From: Flavobacteria bacterium MS024-2A
Lineage (GTDB): Bacteria > Bacteroidota > Bacteroidia > Flavobacteriales > Flavobacteriaceae
Assembly: GCA_905182305.1 (NCBI GenBank)
Contig: CAJJBB010000005.1
Coordinates: 231,072 to 295,071 of the forward strand
Direction of reading: 5' to 3'
Length of the DNA: 64,000 nucleotides
The notes below the pieces were generated by a model, which saw nothing but the letters and a program-made list of their open reading frames with translations, had not been told where the DNA came from and did no database searches. Below, piece after piece: positions 46,006 to 53,998 of the stretch. Both the position numbers and the translations under genes were made by a program. Numbering within the stretch: the first letter of the stretch is position 1; every line of letters starts with the position of its first letter.

Positions 46006-47226
46006 ATGAAAAGAAATAAAGAATTTGATATAATTGTTTGGGGTGCATCCGGGTTTACTGGCAGATTAGTGGTTGCTTATTTATTCCAAAACTATGGTGT
46101 GAATGATGATCTTAAATGGGCTATGGCTGGACGCAACAAACAAAAGTTAAATCAAGTTCGTTTAGAAGTGGCAGATAACTCAGTACCCATAATTATTGCA
46201 GACTGTAATGATGAGGTTAGTTTAAAAGAAATGATAATTAGAACTAAAGTTATTTGTACTACTGTAGGTCCTTACGCTATATATGGCTCTAAACTTGTGT
46301 CTTCATGCGTTAATCACGGAACAGATTATTGTGACCTTTCAGGAGAAGTACAGTGGATGCGAAAAATGATAGACCAACACCATGAGACTGCAAAAATAAA
46401 TGGAGTTAAAATTGTTCATACCTGTGGTTTTGATTCTATCCCCTCAGATATGGGTGTTTATTTCACTCAAAGAGAATCGCTAGCCCAAACGGGACAGCTA
46501 GCAAATAAAATACAAATGCGTGTGGCTGGAATCAGAGGAGGTATAAGTGGAGGAACATATGCTAGTTTGACTAAAGTCATGGAACAGTCATTTCATGATA
46601 AGGAAGTATATAAAGTTTTAACTAATCCTTATGGACTAAATCCAAAGGAAAAATTTGAGGGAGATGATGTACGAGATTTAAATAGCATTAAATATGACGA
46701 AGTTTCAAAAAGCTGGATAGGACCTTTTGTTATGGCTGGTATCAACACCAAAGTTGTTCGTCGTTCGAATGCGTTGAGTGGATATATTTACGGAAAAGAC
46801 TTTCGTTATGACGAGGCTACTATTAGTGGAAAAGGTCTAAAAGGAAGGATTAAAGGATATCTAACGGCTCTCCTATTATTAATAATGACAGCTAAACCAG
46901 GATCTTTTCTTAAGAAAATTGCAAATAAAATCTTACCCAAACCAGGTGAGGGACCAGCAAAAGAACAACGTGAAAAAGGATTTTATAATTTGAAATTTTA
47001 TACAACCCTACAAGACGGTTCTAGAGCTTTAGGGAAAGTAACTGGAGATATGGATCCTGGTTATGGATCTACATCAAAGATGCTTGGTGAAGCTGCTGTT
47101 TGTTTAGCTAAGGATAATCTCTCAAATGTAAGTGGTGTTCTAACTCCATCAATAGCAATGGGTGACTTTCTTTTGAAACGATTAGAAAATAGAGCAGGAT
47201 TATCTTTTAGTTTTAATAAGATATAG
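46006..47226 (+). CDS. Saccharopine dehydrogenase-like NAD(P)-binding protein (trans-acting enoyl reductase type)
   Basis: From ATG 46006 the protein has 406 residues. A TTG at 45976 would add ten non-conserved residues inside the promoter area and is rejected. The Rossmann start is FDIIVWGASGFTGRLVVAYLF with AMAGRNKQKLNQVR. TVGPYAIYGSKLVSSCVNHGTDYCDLSGEVQWMRKMID and HTCGFDSIPSDMGV are typical of the saccharopine-dehydrogenase-like enoyl reductase group found in bacteria and eukaryotes. A hydrophobic stretch near residue 290 (YLTALLLLIMTA) suggests membrane contact. The likely role is reduction of an unsaturated lipid or ketide. The substrate is unknown. Confidence 0.82.
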   Translation: MKRNKEFDIIVWGASGFTGRLVVAYLFQNYGVNDDLKWAMAGRNKQKLNQVRLEVADNSVPIIIADCNDEVSLKEMIIRTKVICTTVGPYAIYGSKLVSSCVNHGTDYCDLSGEVQWMRKMIDQHHETAKINGVKIVHTCGFDSIPSDMGVYFTQRESLAQTGQLANKIQMRVAGIRGGISGGTYASLTKVMEQSFHDKEVYKVLTNPYGLNPKEKFEGDDVRDLNSIKYDEVSKSWIGPFVMAGINTKVVRRSNALSGYIYGKDFRYDEATISGKGLKGRIKGYLTALLLLIMTAKPGSFLKKIANKILPKPGEGPAKEQREKGFYNLKFYTTLQDGSRALGKVTGDMDPGYGSTSKMLGEAAVCLAKDNLSNVSGVLTPSIAMGDFLLKRLENRAGLSFSFNKI

Positions 47227-47399
47227 AGGCTAATTTATAAATTGAATGTCGTTCCAGTACGCGCAATATTGAAACCTTTTGATATAACATTTATGATATT
47301 TTATACATACCTTTTAATAAAACCATGTATTTAATGGATAAATACAGAAGTATTGATTTAAATAACAAATCATTTCAAAGACCAATAAATTGAATTATT

Positions 47400-48122
47400 A
47401 TGAATAAATCTAAAAAAGCAATAATTGTTGGTGCAAGTTCAGGAATAGGAAAGGCTCTTGCTCGAGAATTAGTCAAAAACAATTATTCTGTTGGAATAAC
47501 AGGCAGGAGAGATGAACTACTTTTGAAATTACAAAAGGAATACCCTGAACAAATTAATTATATAACCTCTGACTGCACTGAGTCAAATGCATTGGAGGAT
47601 ATAGAAAAATTAACTACAGAATTGGGGGGATTAGATTTATTTATCATAAGTGCAGGTAGAGGTACATTAAATTTAAAACTAGATTTTGATCTGGAAGATA
47701 AAATTAACAAATTGAATGTAATTGCATTTACTAGTTTGGTGAATTGGGGAATGCTTTTTTTTGAGAAACAAGGCTATGGTCATTTAGCAAATATCTCTTC
47801 CGTTGCATCACAAAGAGGCGGTGGGTTAGCCCCTGCGTACCATGCATCAAAAGCATACCAAGCAAGTTATTTGGAAGGTATGGCTCAAAGGGCAGCCCAT
47901 AGTAAGTCAAATATTGATGTCACAGATATACGACCAGGATTTGTCAGAACTCCAATGCTTCAGGGAAAGGAAATGTTTTGGACATCGACCAAAGAAAAAG
48001 CTGCTGTTCAAATTATAAAAGCAATTAAGAGGAAAAAACGTATTGTATACATAACCAAAAGATGGAGGTTTGCGGCATGGGTTTTTAGAAAAATACCTTG
48101 GTTTATTTTTAAAAAAATGTAA
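47400..48122 (+). CDS. Short-chain dehydrogenase/reductase
   Basis: SDR of 240 residues. The cofactor motif is AIIVGASSGIGKALARELV (TGxxxGIG type), then ISAGRGTLNLKLDFD (NAG-like). The active site is NISSVASQRGG with YHASKAYQASYLEG (Ser, Tyr, Lys). The C-terminal basic tail (KRKKRIVYITKRWRFAAWVFRKIPWFIFKK) suggests membrane association. It lies 173 bp after the preceding reductase and may form a lipid-modifying pair with it. Confidence 0.87.
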   Translation: MNKSKKAIIVGASSGIGKALARELVKNNYSVGITGRRDELLLKLQKEYPEQINYITSDCTESNALEDIEKLTTELGGLDLFIISAGRGTLNLKLDFDLEDKINKLNVIAFTSLVNWGMLFFEKQGYGHLANISSVASQRGGGLAPAYHASKAYQASYLEGMAQRAAHSKSNIDVTDIRPGFVRTPMLQGKEMFWTSTKEKAAVQIIKAIKRKKRIVYITKRWRFAAWVFRKIPWFIFKKM

Positions 48123-48434
48123 CTAAAATAAATGGATTAATTATTAGAAATTAAGACAATTAAAAATAATTGGACTACATATCTATTTCAGCAGTGCAAC
48201 ACTACAAGATAAACCGATTTTTGATGATGGGCTTTATGTCGGATTAAAATCAATTGTTTTTTTATTTTTGACATCCAATCAAAACTAGAAAAACTAATAC
48301 TACTTAAAAGGAACTTTAGAATTCACTTTAAAAAAGGGATTTAAATCACTTAATTCTAAAACAAACATTTATAAGTATTTAATCCAAGGAACAACATCAA
48401 AAAGTCAATAAATAGGAAACGTCACTAGAATCAT
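48123..48434. other. Intergenic region between convergent genes
   Basis: It contains copy 2 of the 18-bp repeat (48185-48202). No gene or clear terminator seen. Confidence 0.4.
48185..48202. repeat. Short intergenic repeat, copy 2
   Basis: Identical to 45906-45923 over 18 bp, same orientation. Confidence 0.5.
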
Positions 48435-48998
48435 TTATTCTACTTCAACAATCATTTCTATTTCAACAGCTATATTAAAAGGAAGAGAACCCATTCCAAC
48501 TGCGGCACGAGCATGTTTTCCTCTATCTCCAAAGACTTCAACCATCAAATCAGAATATCCATTGATCACCTTTGGGTGGTCGGTAAAATCAGAGGAAGCA
48601 TTAACCATTCCCAAAACTTTGACAATTCTTTTGACCTTACTCAAATCACCAATAGCTAATTTTAAAATCGCAATCTGATTAATTCCAGTAATTCGAGCAG
48701 CTTCATAGCCCTCTTCAATAGTAAGGTTTTCTCCTAATTTTCCAGTTATAAATTTTCCATCATTTTTTAAAGGACCATTACCTGATAAAAAAAGAAGATT
48801 ATCTACACGAACAACATTTACAAAATTGGCGACTGGAGCAGCAGGACTTGGCAAATCAATGCCAAGTCCTTTTAATTTTGCTTCTGGATTAAAAACCTTT
48901 TTCGATTCAGAGTTAAAAGAAGTCTCTTTTTGAACAGGACTACAAGAGAGTAGAATTACATTGAATATCAGGAATCCTAAAATAAATTTTTTATTCAT
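48435..48998 (-). CDS. Rid-family (YjgF-type) lipoprotein
   Basis: From ATG 48998 the protein has 187 residues. An upstream in-frame start at 49028 would overlap the previous gene and hide the signal peptide. The signal MNKKFILGFLIFNVILLSC is a lipoprotein signal with Cys19. The Rid domain (about 45-185) has NFVNVVRVDNLLFLSGNGPL, EGYEAARITGINQIAILKLAIG and the C-terminal ARAAVGMGSLPFNIAVEIEMI, where the active-site Arg of Rid proteins falls in HARAAVG. Rid enzymes hydrolyse reactive enamine/imine products of PLP enzymes. It starts 4 bp after the PLP enzyme gene, last in an eight-gene operon. Confidence 0.85.
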   Translation of the reverse strand: MNKKFILGFLIFNVILLSCSPVQKETSFNSESKKVFNPEAKLKGLGIDLPSPAAPVANFVNVVRVDNLLFLSGNGPLKNDGKFITGKLGENLTIEEGYEAARITGINQIAILKLAIGDLSKVKRIVKVLGMVNASSDFTDHPKVINGYSDLMVEVFGDRGKHARAAVGMGSLPFNIAVEIEMIVEVE

Positions 48999-49002
48999 AA
49001 TC

Positions 49003-50220
49003 TTAAGTCGCTGAAGAAAGGATTTCATTTAATCTTTTGGCAACAATGCGTTCTTGTCCGGGAACCATCATCCAAGTAGTTATTCCCACGGAACTTTTAT
49101 CTCCAACAGTTTGGATTGAAGGGTGTCCATTTTTTAGTTTATCACGAACTACACTTGGTGATATTTTCACAAGATTTTGATCCCATTGAATTCTCAAACT
49201 AGGAACATGGTTGGCATATTTAGGAACATGAATCTCTGTTTTTACTCCTTTGATTTCTAAAGAACTATCACTTATTAACTTTATTTGAGCTTCCCACATT
49301 GACCATTCAGCTTTATGATCTTTCTGTAAATATAGTTCCAGAGCAGCTAGCATACCAAGGACTTCTTCCTTATTCACTTTCATCCCTCTTCCAATAGTTT
49401 CACCTCTTGGAGGGGTGTGCAGTCTAGCAGCTTCAATATATTTTCTTTTTCCTAAAAGTAAACCAGCACTTTGTGGTCCACGAATTCCTTTTCCACCAGA
49501 GAAGGCAACCATATCAAATCCCATTTTAGTAAATTTAAATAGGTTTTCAACGGGCGGTACATCGGCAGCACAATCTATAAAAGTAGGTATATTATGTTTT
49601 TTACCAAGTGCAATGAATTCTTCCCATTTGATTTCTCCTTGATCCGTATTTGCATTAAGAAACCAAAACATGGCAGTGTTTTTATTAATTGCTTTTTCGA
49701 AATCTTTTGCTGTTTTTACTTTAATTACTTTTGCACCTACATTTGTTAACGCTTGCGCGTATCCAATTGCATGGGATTCTTGCATAATCACCTCGTTTTT
49801 CATGCCTTCCGTATCGGGAAGTTGTTTAACTTTTTTAGGATCCATTCCGGTGATTACTCCAGCCATCCCAATACTCATCGCCCCAAAACAACCAGAGGAT
49901 ACTGTTGCATATTCACACTCTAATAATTCGGCAATTCTTTCTCCTACCTTGTCTTGTAGGTCATCGAGGTTTACATATTCAGTGGTGCCATAACTTATAG
50001 CATCAGTAACCTCTTTTGGCATTAACGATCCGGTCATGGAAGTGTAAGTTCCTGCGGCATTAATAAAGGTTCTTAGTCCTAATTCTTTAAAGAAATCTCT
50101 TCGAACACTTGAAACGACTGCTGCAGAACTTGAATTGGCTGCTAGTGAATTAGTCCCCAAAAAGGCACCTACAAAAGGAAGGGTTGCTAATGATCTTAAT
50201 GCTTTTCTTCTGTTAATCAT
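49003..50220 (-). CDS. Tat-exported PLP-dependent enzyme of the SelA/DgaE family
   Basis: The protein has 405 residues. The N-terminus MINRRKALRSLATLPFVGAF is a twin-arginine signal, expected for export of a folded PLP protein. The catalytic domain starts LGLRTFINAAGTYTSMTGSL, with YVNLDDLQDKVGERIAELL, CEYATVSSGCFGAMSIGMAG, FIDCAADVPPVENL and the PLP-lysine segment DMVAFSGGKGIRGPQSAGLLLG. The family holds D-glucosaminate-6-phosphate ammonia-lyase (DgaE) and relatives that eliminate water or ammonia. Rid-family genes lie on both sides (16 bp before, 4 bp after), matching a reaction that yields an enamine. The exact substrate is unknown. Confidence 0.85.
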   Translation of the reverse strand: MINRRKALRSLATLPFVGAFLGTNSLAANSSSAAVVSSVRRDFFKELGLRTFINAAGTYTSMTGSLMPKEVTDAISYGTTEYVNLDDLQDKVGERIAELLECEYATVSSGCFGAMSIGMAGVITGMDPKKVKQLPDTEGMKNEVIMQESHAIGYAQALTNVGAKVIKVKTAKDFEKAINKNTAMFWFLNANTDQGEIKWEEFIALGKKHNIPTFIDCAADVPPVENLFKFTKMGFDMVAFSGGKGIRGPQSAGLLLGKRKYIEAARLHTPPRGETIGRGMKVNKEEVLGMLAALELYLQKDHKAEWSMWEAQIKLISDSSLEIKGVKTEIHVPKYANHVPSLRIQWDQNLVKISPSVVRDKLKNGHPSIQTVGDKSSVGITTWMMVPGQERIVAKRLNEILSSAT

Positions 50221-50236
50221 GATTGTTTATTTTAAA

Positions 50237-50700
50237 TTAATCTACTGCTGCGATGCAGTCCATTTCTACTAAGGAGTTTCCAGGAACACCGCCATAGGTT
50301 GCAACAGTTGTTCTTACTGGAGGGTTTTTTCCAAAACGACCTCTGAAAACTTCATTCATTCCTTTGTAGTCATCCAAATCGGCAAGGTATACATTTACTT
50401 TAAGGACTTGCTCCATCGAAGAACCATTGCTTTCTAATCCTTTTTGAAGCTCTTTCAACACGTGGTCAGTATGCGATTTGATATCACCATCAAAATGAGC
50501 ACCTTTTCCAGCGATATAAAGCGTATTTCCATGCCTTACCGCTCCAGAACAGAGGGGAATATCTTGATCAGTGTAACGATTTCGACTACAGATTTCTTTT
50601 AGTTAGGTGCTGCTGCTTTTAAAGTTCCGACACCAAGAAGGGCTGCAAATCCCATTCCCATTTTCTTCAATGAAGATCTTTTTTGTTTATTGTGTTCCAT
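50237..50700 (-). pseudogene. Exported Rid-family protein, frameshifted once
   Basis: ATG 50700 opens a frame coding MEHNKQKRSSLKKMGMGFAA and LLGVGTLKAAAPN, an export signal of Tat-like composition, and stops near 50599. One base back, the frame continues from about 50602 to 50237 as KEICSRNRYTDQDIPLCSGA, HGNTLYIAGKGAHFDGDI, QKGLESNGSSMEQVLKVNVY and PPVRTTVATYGGVPGNSLVEMDC, a complete Rid domain with the catalytic Arg in VRTTVA. One added base in the ACTAAAAG stretch would restore the gene. It lies 16 bp before the PLP enzyme. It is either a recent frameshift or a sequence error. Confidence 0.75.
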
Positions 50701-50727
50701 TTTTCTTATTTTTTTGTTAAACTTATA

Positions 50728-51657
50728 TTACCACATTCTTTTTTTAATCAACTCTTTTATTTGGTCTTTGGGAACAGGAAGTTCATCCATATGATCCTTA
50801 ATCCATTTAGAAAAATCTTTTTCAATTTCATCAGACCATTTGTTGTCTATCTCTCCCGGTGTATACTTACCTTCTTTAAGACGGGAGATGCCAAATAAAT
50901 CTCTAAGTCGGACTACCTCAGAGGTAATTACTACTTTTTCAGCCAGATGAGCAGGAATAAAAATTACGCCTTCTTTTTTTGCTAGAACTACATCTCCTGG
51001 CATGACGCTTGATGAACCAATTCTGATGGGTTCATTAATACTGTATAACATGACCTCGGTTAAAAAGGAGGGGTGCCAGCCTCTAACAAAAGCATTGAAT
51101 CCTTCGATTTTAGAAAGACCCTCCATATCTCTGCTCGAAGCATCAAAGACAACACCCGTTTTGGTTTTCGCATAAATTGAATTCCCTAAATTATCTCCAA
51201 TTAAGGTTCCATCCACAATCTTCCCAAAACCATCTGCTACATAAACATCGTTTTCTACCAAACGATCAATTGGCCAAGAGTTTGTATTTCCAATCTCTCC
51301 TTCTCTGAGCCCTTTTCCTTTGATTTGGTCTGCTATATCTGGACGATTGGGCATATACTGAACGGTGAGTGCTCTTCCAACAACGGTGACATCATTATGG
51401 AGTGGTTCCCATCCACCATCAAACTGATTGTGATAGCCTTCATTCCTTAAAACTCCCCAAGCTTCTTCAATACTAACTTTTTTCATGCGCATTAGCACAT
51501 CAGAAGCAACTTTAGGTCTCCCATCTTCAAAACGTTCCCCTTTCCATTGGTGGGTTAAGAATTTCATTTCCTCGATACTCAAGCTTTGAGCAAATGCTAA
51601 AGAAAAATAAATTGAACCTATAAAAACGAAATAGAATTGAATTAGTTTTTTAAACAT
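50728..51657 (-). CDS. Exported RraA-like protein (aldolase/demethylmenaquinone methyltransferase-type fold)
   Basis: The protein has 309 residues with Sec signal MFKKLIQFYFVFIGSIYFSLAFA. The RraA-like domain (about 60-240) contains VVGRALTVQYMPNRPD, the family motif YVADGFGKIVDGTLIGDNLGNSIYAKTKTGVVFDASSRDMEGL (GDNLG and SRD, metal and substrate residues), and VMPGDVVLAKKEGVIFIPAHLAEKV. Family enzymes include 4-hydroxy-4-methyl-2-oxoglutarate and oxaloacetate aldolases. Export is unusual. The gene lies between the BASS transporter (9 bp) and the Rid gene (27 bp), so cleavage of a keto acid in the periplasm is a reasonable guess. Confidence 0.82.
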   Translation of the reverse strand: MFKKLIQFYFVFIGSIYFSLAFAQSLSIEEMKFLTHQWKGERFEDGRPKVASDVLMRMKKVSIEEAWGVLRNEGYHNQFDGGWEPLHNDVTVVGRALTVQYMPNRPDIADQIKGKGLREGEIGNTNSWPIDRLVENDVYVADGFGKIVDGTLIGDNLGNSIYAKTKTGVVFDASSRDMEGLSKIEGFNAFVRGWHPSFLTEVMLYSINEPIRIGSSSVMPGDVVLAKKEGVIFIPAHLAEKVVITSEVVRLRDLFGISRLKEGKYTPGEIDNKWSDEIEKDFSKWIKDHMDELPVPKDQIKELIKKRMW

Positions 51658-51666
51658 GTTTTTTTA

Positions 51667-52755
51667 TTATTTAGTTGTTTTTTCTTTAGTGCCTTTGTCT
51701 CTCCACCAGGTCGCCAATGAGGAACCGGAAATATTCATCCAAGGTCCAAAAACGGCAGGGGCGAGCCCAACGGTTGATACTTTACCCATTTCAAGTGCTA
51801 TTCCAGAAGCCAATCCTCCATTTTGCATCCCAACTTCTAGGGCGATGGTTCGACAGTCCTGCTCTTTCATTTTTAGCAGACGGCAGCTCCAATAGCCTAG
51901 TAAATATCCCATCAAATTATGAATAATTGCTGTGACAACCAGCAAAAGGCCAATGGACAATAAAGAATCTCTTCCTGCAGCGGTAATAATCATTATTATT
52001 AAAGCGATGGCACTCATTGAAACAATTGGCATGGCCTTATCTAACCATTTTGCTTTTCCTTGGAAAAAATAGTTAAAAACTAATCCCAACACAACAGGAA
52101 GAATCACCATTTTAAAAATACTAATCATCATTGCATAAAAATCAATAGGGACGAAGGACCCCGCTAAATATTTCATTAATAGGGGCGTCATGAAAGGAGC
52201 GATTATCGTGGCCACTGCAGTTAAAGTTACCGATAGTGCAACGTTTGCTTTGGCCAAATAAGCCATTACATTCGAAGCCAATCCGCTCGGTGAAGAGCCT
52301 ATTAACACAACTCCTGCTGCAATTTCTGGCGGAAAATTGAAAAGGCTTGCAAGTCCAAATCCTAAAACCGGCATTATACTAAACTGACAAACCAAACCGA
52401 TCAAAACCCCTTTTGGCATTTTAATCACTCCGTAAAAATCATTAAAACTCATGGCTGTTCCCATACCAAACATTATTATTTGAAGTAGTGGAACAATGAG
52501 TTTTTTATATTGAAAATCACCAATCTGAACTAATGACTGAGGATAGTACAAAGAAAGACTAACAGCAGCAAAAATTAAAACTGTAAAGGAAAATCCCTTC
52601 CATTTTTTTGTACTCCTCATCCCCAATGCCAATAATAATAATGACAGTATTAAGAAGGGTCCAGCAGTTTCACCTTTCCCATATAAAATCAAAATCAGAG
52701 TAACAAAAAACGATGCACCAGAAACTATAAACAAATATTTAAAAAGTTTATTCAT
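51667..52755 (-). CDS. BASS-family sodium symporter (bile acid:sodium symporter type)
   Basis: Membrane protein of 362 residues and about 9-10 helices. The start ATG 52755 overlaps the stop of the metallohydrolase (TAATG), giving translational coupling. An in-frame ATG at 52767 is less likely. Motifs are MFGMGTAMSFNDFYGVIKMPKGVLIGL, FNFPPEIAAGVVLIGSSPSGLASNVMAYLAKANVALSVTLTAVAT (the family ssPSG/N sodium site), and CRTIALEVGMQNGGLASGIAL (EvGmQN). The family carries organic acids such as bile acids, pantoate or 2-keto acids with sodium. In this operon it is the only inner-membrane importer, so it probably takes in the product of the periplasmic enzymes. Confidence 0.88.
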   Translation of the reverse strand: MNKLFKYLFIVSGASFFVTLILILYGKGETAGPFLILSLLLLALGMRSTKKWKGFSFTVLIFAAVSLSLYYPQSLVQIGDFQYKKLIVPLLQIIMFGMGTAMSFNDFYGVIKMPKGVLIGLVCQFSIMPVLGFGLASLFNFPPEIAAGVVLIGSSPSGLASNVMAYLAKANVALSVTLTAVATIIAPFMTPLLMKYLAGSFVPIDFYAMMISIFKMVILPVVLGLVFNYFFQGKAKWLDKAMPIVSMSAIALIIMIITAAGRDSLLSIGLLLVVTAIIHNLMGYLLGYWSCRLLKMKEQDCRTIALEVGMQNGGLASGIALEMGKVSTVGLAPAVFGPWMNISGSSLATWWRDKGTKEKTTK

Positions 52756-53504
52756 TATTGCTTCCAATTTTCGCTTGCTATGCCGTTAAGGTCATAAACA
52801 ACGTTACCTTCTCTTAGTGTAAGTTCACATTCTAATTTTTGATTCCCTTTCATTCTTTTCCCTTGTGTATCAATAAACCCAAAATCTCCCTCTCTTAGAT
52901 TTAACAGTGTTACATCAGCCACCGCACCGACAGACAAATGTCCTAAGTCTCTTCTTTGAATGTATTTTGCGGGATCCCAAGTGGTACTTTGAATTACTTC
53001 TTGAATGGAAAGCCCGATGTTTAAGAACTTAGACATAACATTAATGATATCCTTCATTCCACCATTCATACTTCCTGTATGAAGGTCTGTGCTTATAGAA
53101 TTTGGTTTTAAACCTTGCTTAACAGCTGGTATGGCTTGCTCGAAAAGAAAACTTCCACCCCCATGACCAACATCAAAAACAATTCCTTTTTTTTGTGCCT
53201 CAAACACATAATCTCTTACTTTTCCATTTTCATCCACAATCGGAGTTCTCCCATTCACATGGGCATAAGCATGTGTAAAAATATCACCAGGTCTCAATTT
53301 TTCTAATAATAATTTTTTTAAGGGTAGCTCTGGTTCACTTCCTCCAAAATCAATTATTACAGGAAGGCTTGTAAGTTTTCCTGCTTTAAGAACCCTGTCC
53401 GTTGGTGTCCAGTCAAAACCATGATAATGTGCCAGTTTGAAGCCGACAATATGCTGAGGGTATTGCCGTGCAACCATGGCCGCAAGTTTAGGATCCATGT
53501 CCAT
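52755..53504 (-). CDS. Amidohydrolase/deacetylase-type metallohydrolase, C-terminal part (frameshifted)
   Basis: This is the second half of one gene, in a different frame from 53357..53998. Homologous blocks are EQNIMDMDPKLAAMVARQYP at the join, HIVGFKLAHYHGFDW (the carboxylated-lysine region of the superfamily), DIFTHAYAHVNGRTP (metal histidines), GIVFDVGHGGGSFLF, SISTDLHTGSMNGGMKDIIN (catalytic Asp) and VGAVADVTLLNLREGDFGF. It ends in TAATG overlapping the BASS start. The ATG used by this frame (53504) is internal and not a true start. One extra C near 53522 (GGCCCTTTT instead of GGCCTTTT on the coding strand) would rejoin the halves. Confidence 0.8.
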   Translation of the reverse strand: MDMDPKLAAMVARQYPQHIVGFKLAHYHGFDWTPTDRVLKAGKLTSLPVIIDFGGSEPELPLKKLLLEKLRPGDIFTHAYAHVNGRTPIVDENGKVRDYVFEAQKKGIVFDVGHGGGSFLFEQAIPAVKQGLKPNSISTDLHTGSMNGGMKDIINVMSKFLNIGLSIQEVIQSTTWDPAKYIQRRDLGHLSVGAVADVTLLNLREGDFGFIDTQGKRMKGNQKLECELTLREGNVVYDLNGIASENWKQ

Positions 53505-53998
53505 AATATTTTGTTCAAAAGGCCACCGCTCATTCCTGCCCCTACAATATTGAGGAAAGATAATACTCTGGTTTTTGATCGATCAATTACTTGTTCTTTA
53601 AAAATTTTAAAGTTACGCCAACCTGAATCTCCACAATCAACAAGGGTGGTTACTCCGACCCTAAAAGTAAATCCATCGGGGGGTAAGGAAGCAAAACTGT
53701 TACTTAAATACCTGTCAGGAATGGTTCCATGAAAGTTGTGACTGTGAATGTCAATCAACCCCGGACTTACCATAAGGCCTTTAGCGTCAATCATTTTTTT
53801 AGCAAGTTTGGCAGAAATATTTTTTTTTACAGCAGCTATTTTTCCTTGACTGATGGCAACATCCATGACTTGGTCAATGTTGTTTTTTGAGTCGATCAAA
53901 TGACCATTTTTGATTAATAAATCATAGGATTGTCCTTTTAATATAAAACTAAAAAGTAGGATTGGACTTATTAAAAAAATGAGTTTAACTTTTTTCAT
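53357..53998 (-). CDS. Amidohydrolase/deacetylase-type metallohydrolase, N-terminal part (frameshifted)
   Basis: The true start of the gene is ATG 53998, overlapping the upstream stop by 4 bp (ATGA). It has a Sec signal (MKKVKLIFLISPILLFSFILK, then GQSYDLLIKNGHLIDSKNN), so the enzyme is periplasmic. The amidohydrolase metal motif is GLIDIHSHNFHG. Real homology ends at GAGMSGG near 53520. The rest of this frame is out-of-frame sequence. The family sits beside DgaE-like PLP enzymes in other bacteria (established for the enterococcal-type pair) and includes deacetylases, suggesting removal of an acyl group before the PLP step. Frame loss may be real or a sequence error. Confidence 0.8.
   Translation of the reverse strand: MKKVKLIFLISPILLFSFILKGQSYDLLIKNGHLIDSKNNIDQVMDVAISQGKIAAVKKNISAKLAKKMIDAKGLMVSPGLIDIHSHNFHGTIPDRYLSNSFASLPPDGFTFRVGVTTLVDCGDSGWRNFKIFKEQVIDRSKTRVLSFLNIVGAGMSGGLLNKILWTWILNLRPWLHGNTLSILSASNWHIIMVLTGHQRTGFLKQENLQAFL

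Noticed and set aside
49415..49993. Plus-strand frames antisense to the PLP enzyme
   Set aside because: Shadows of a conserved gene.
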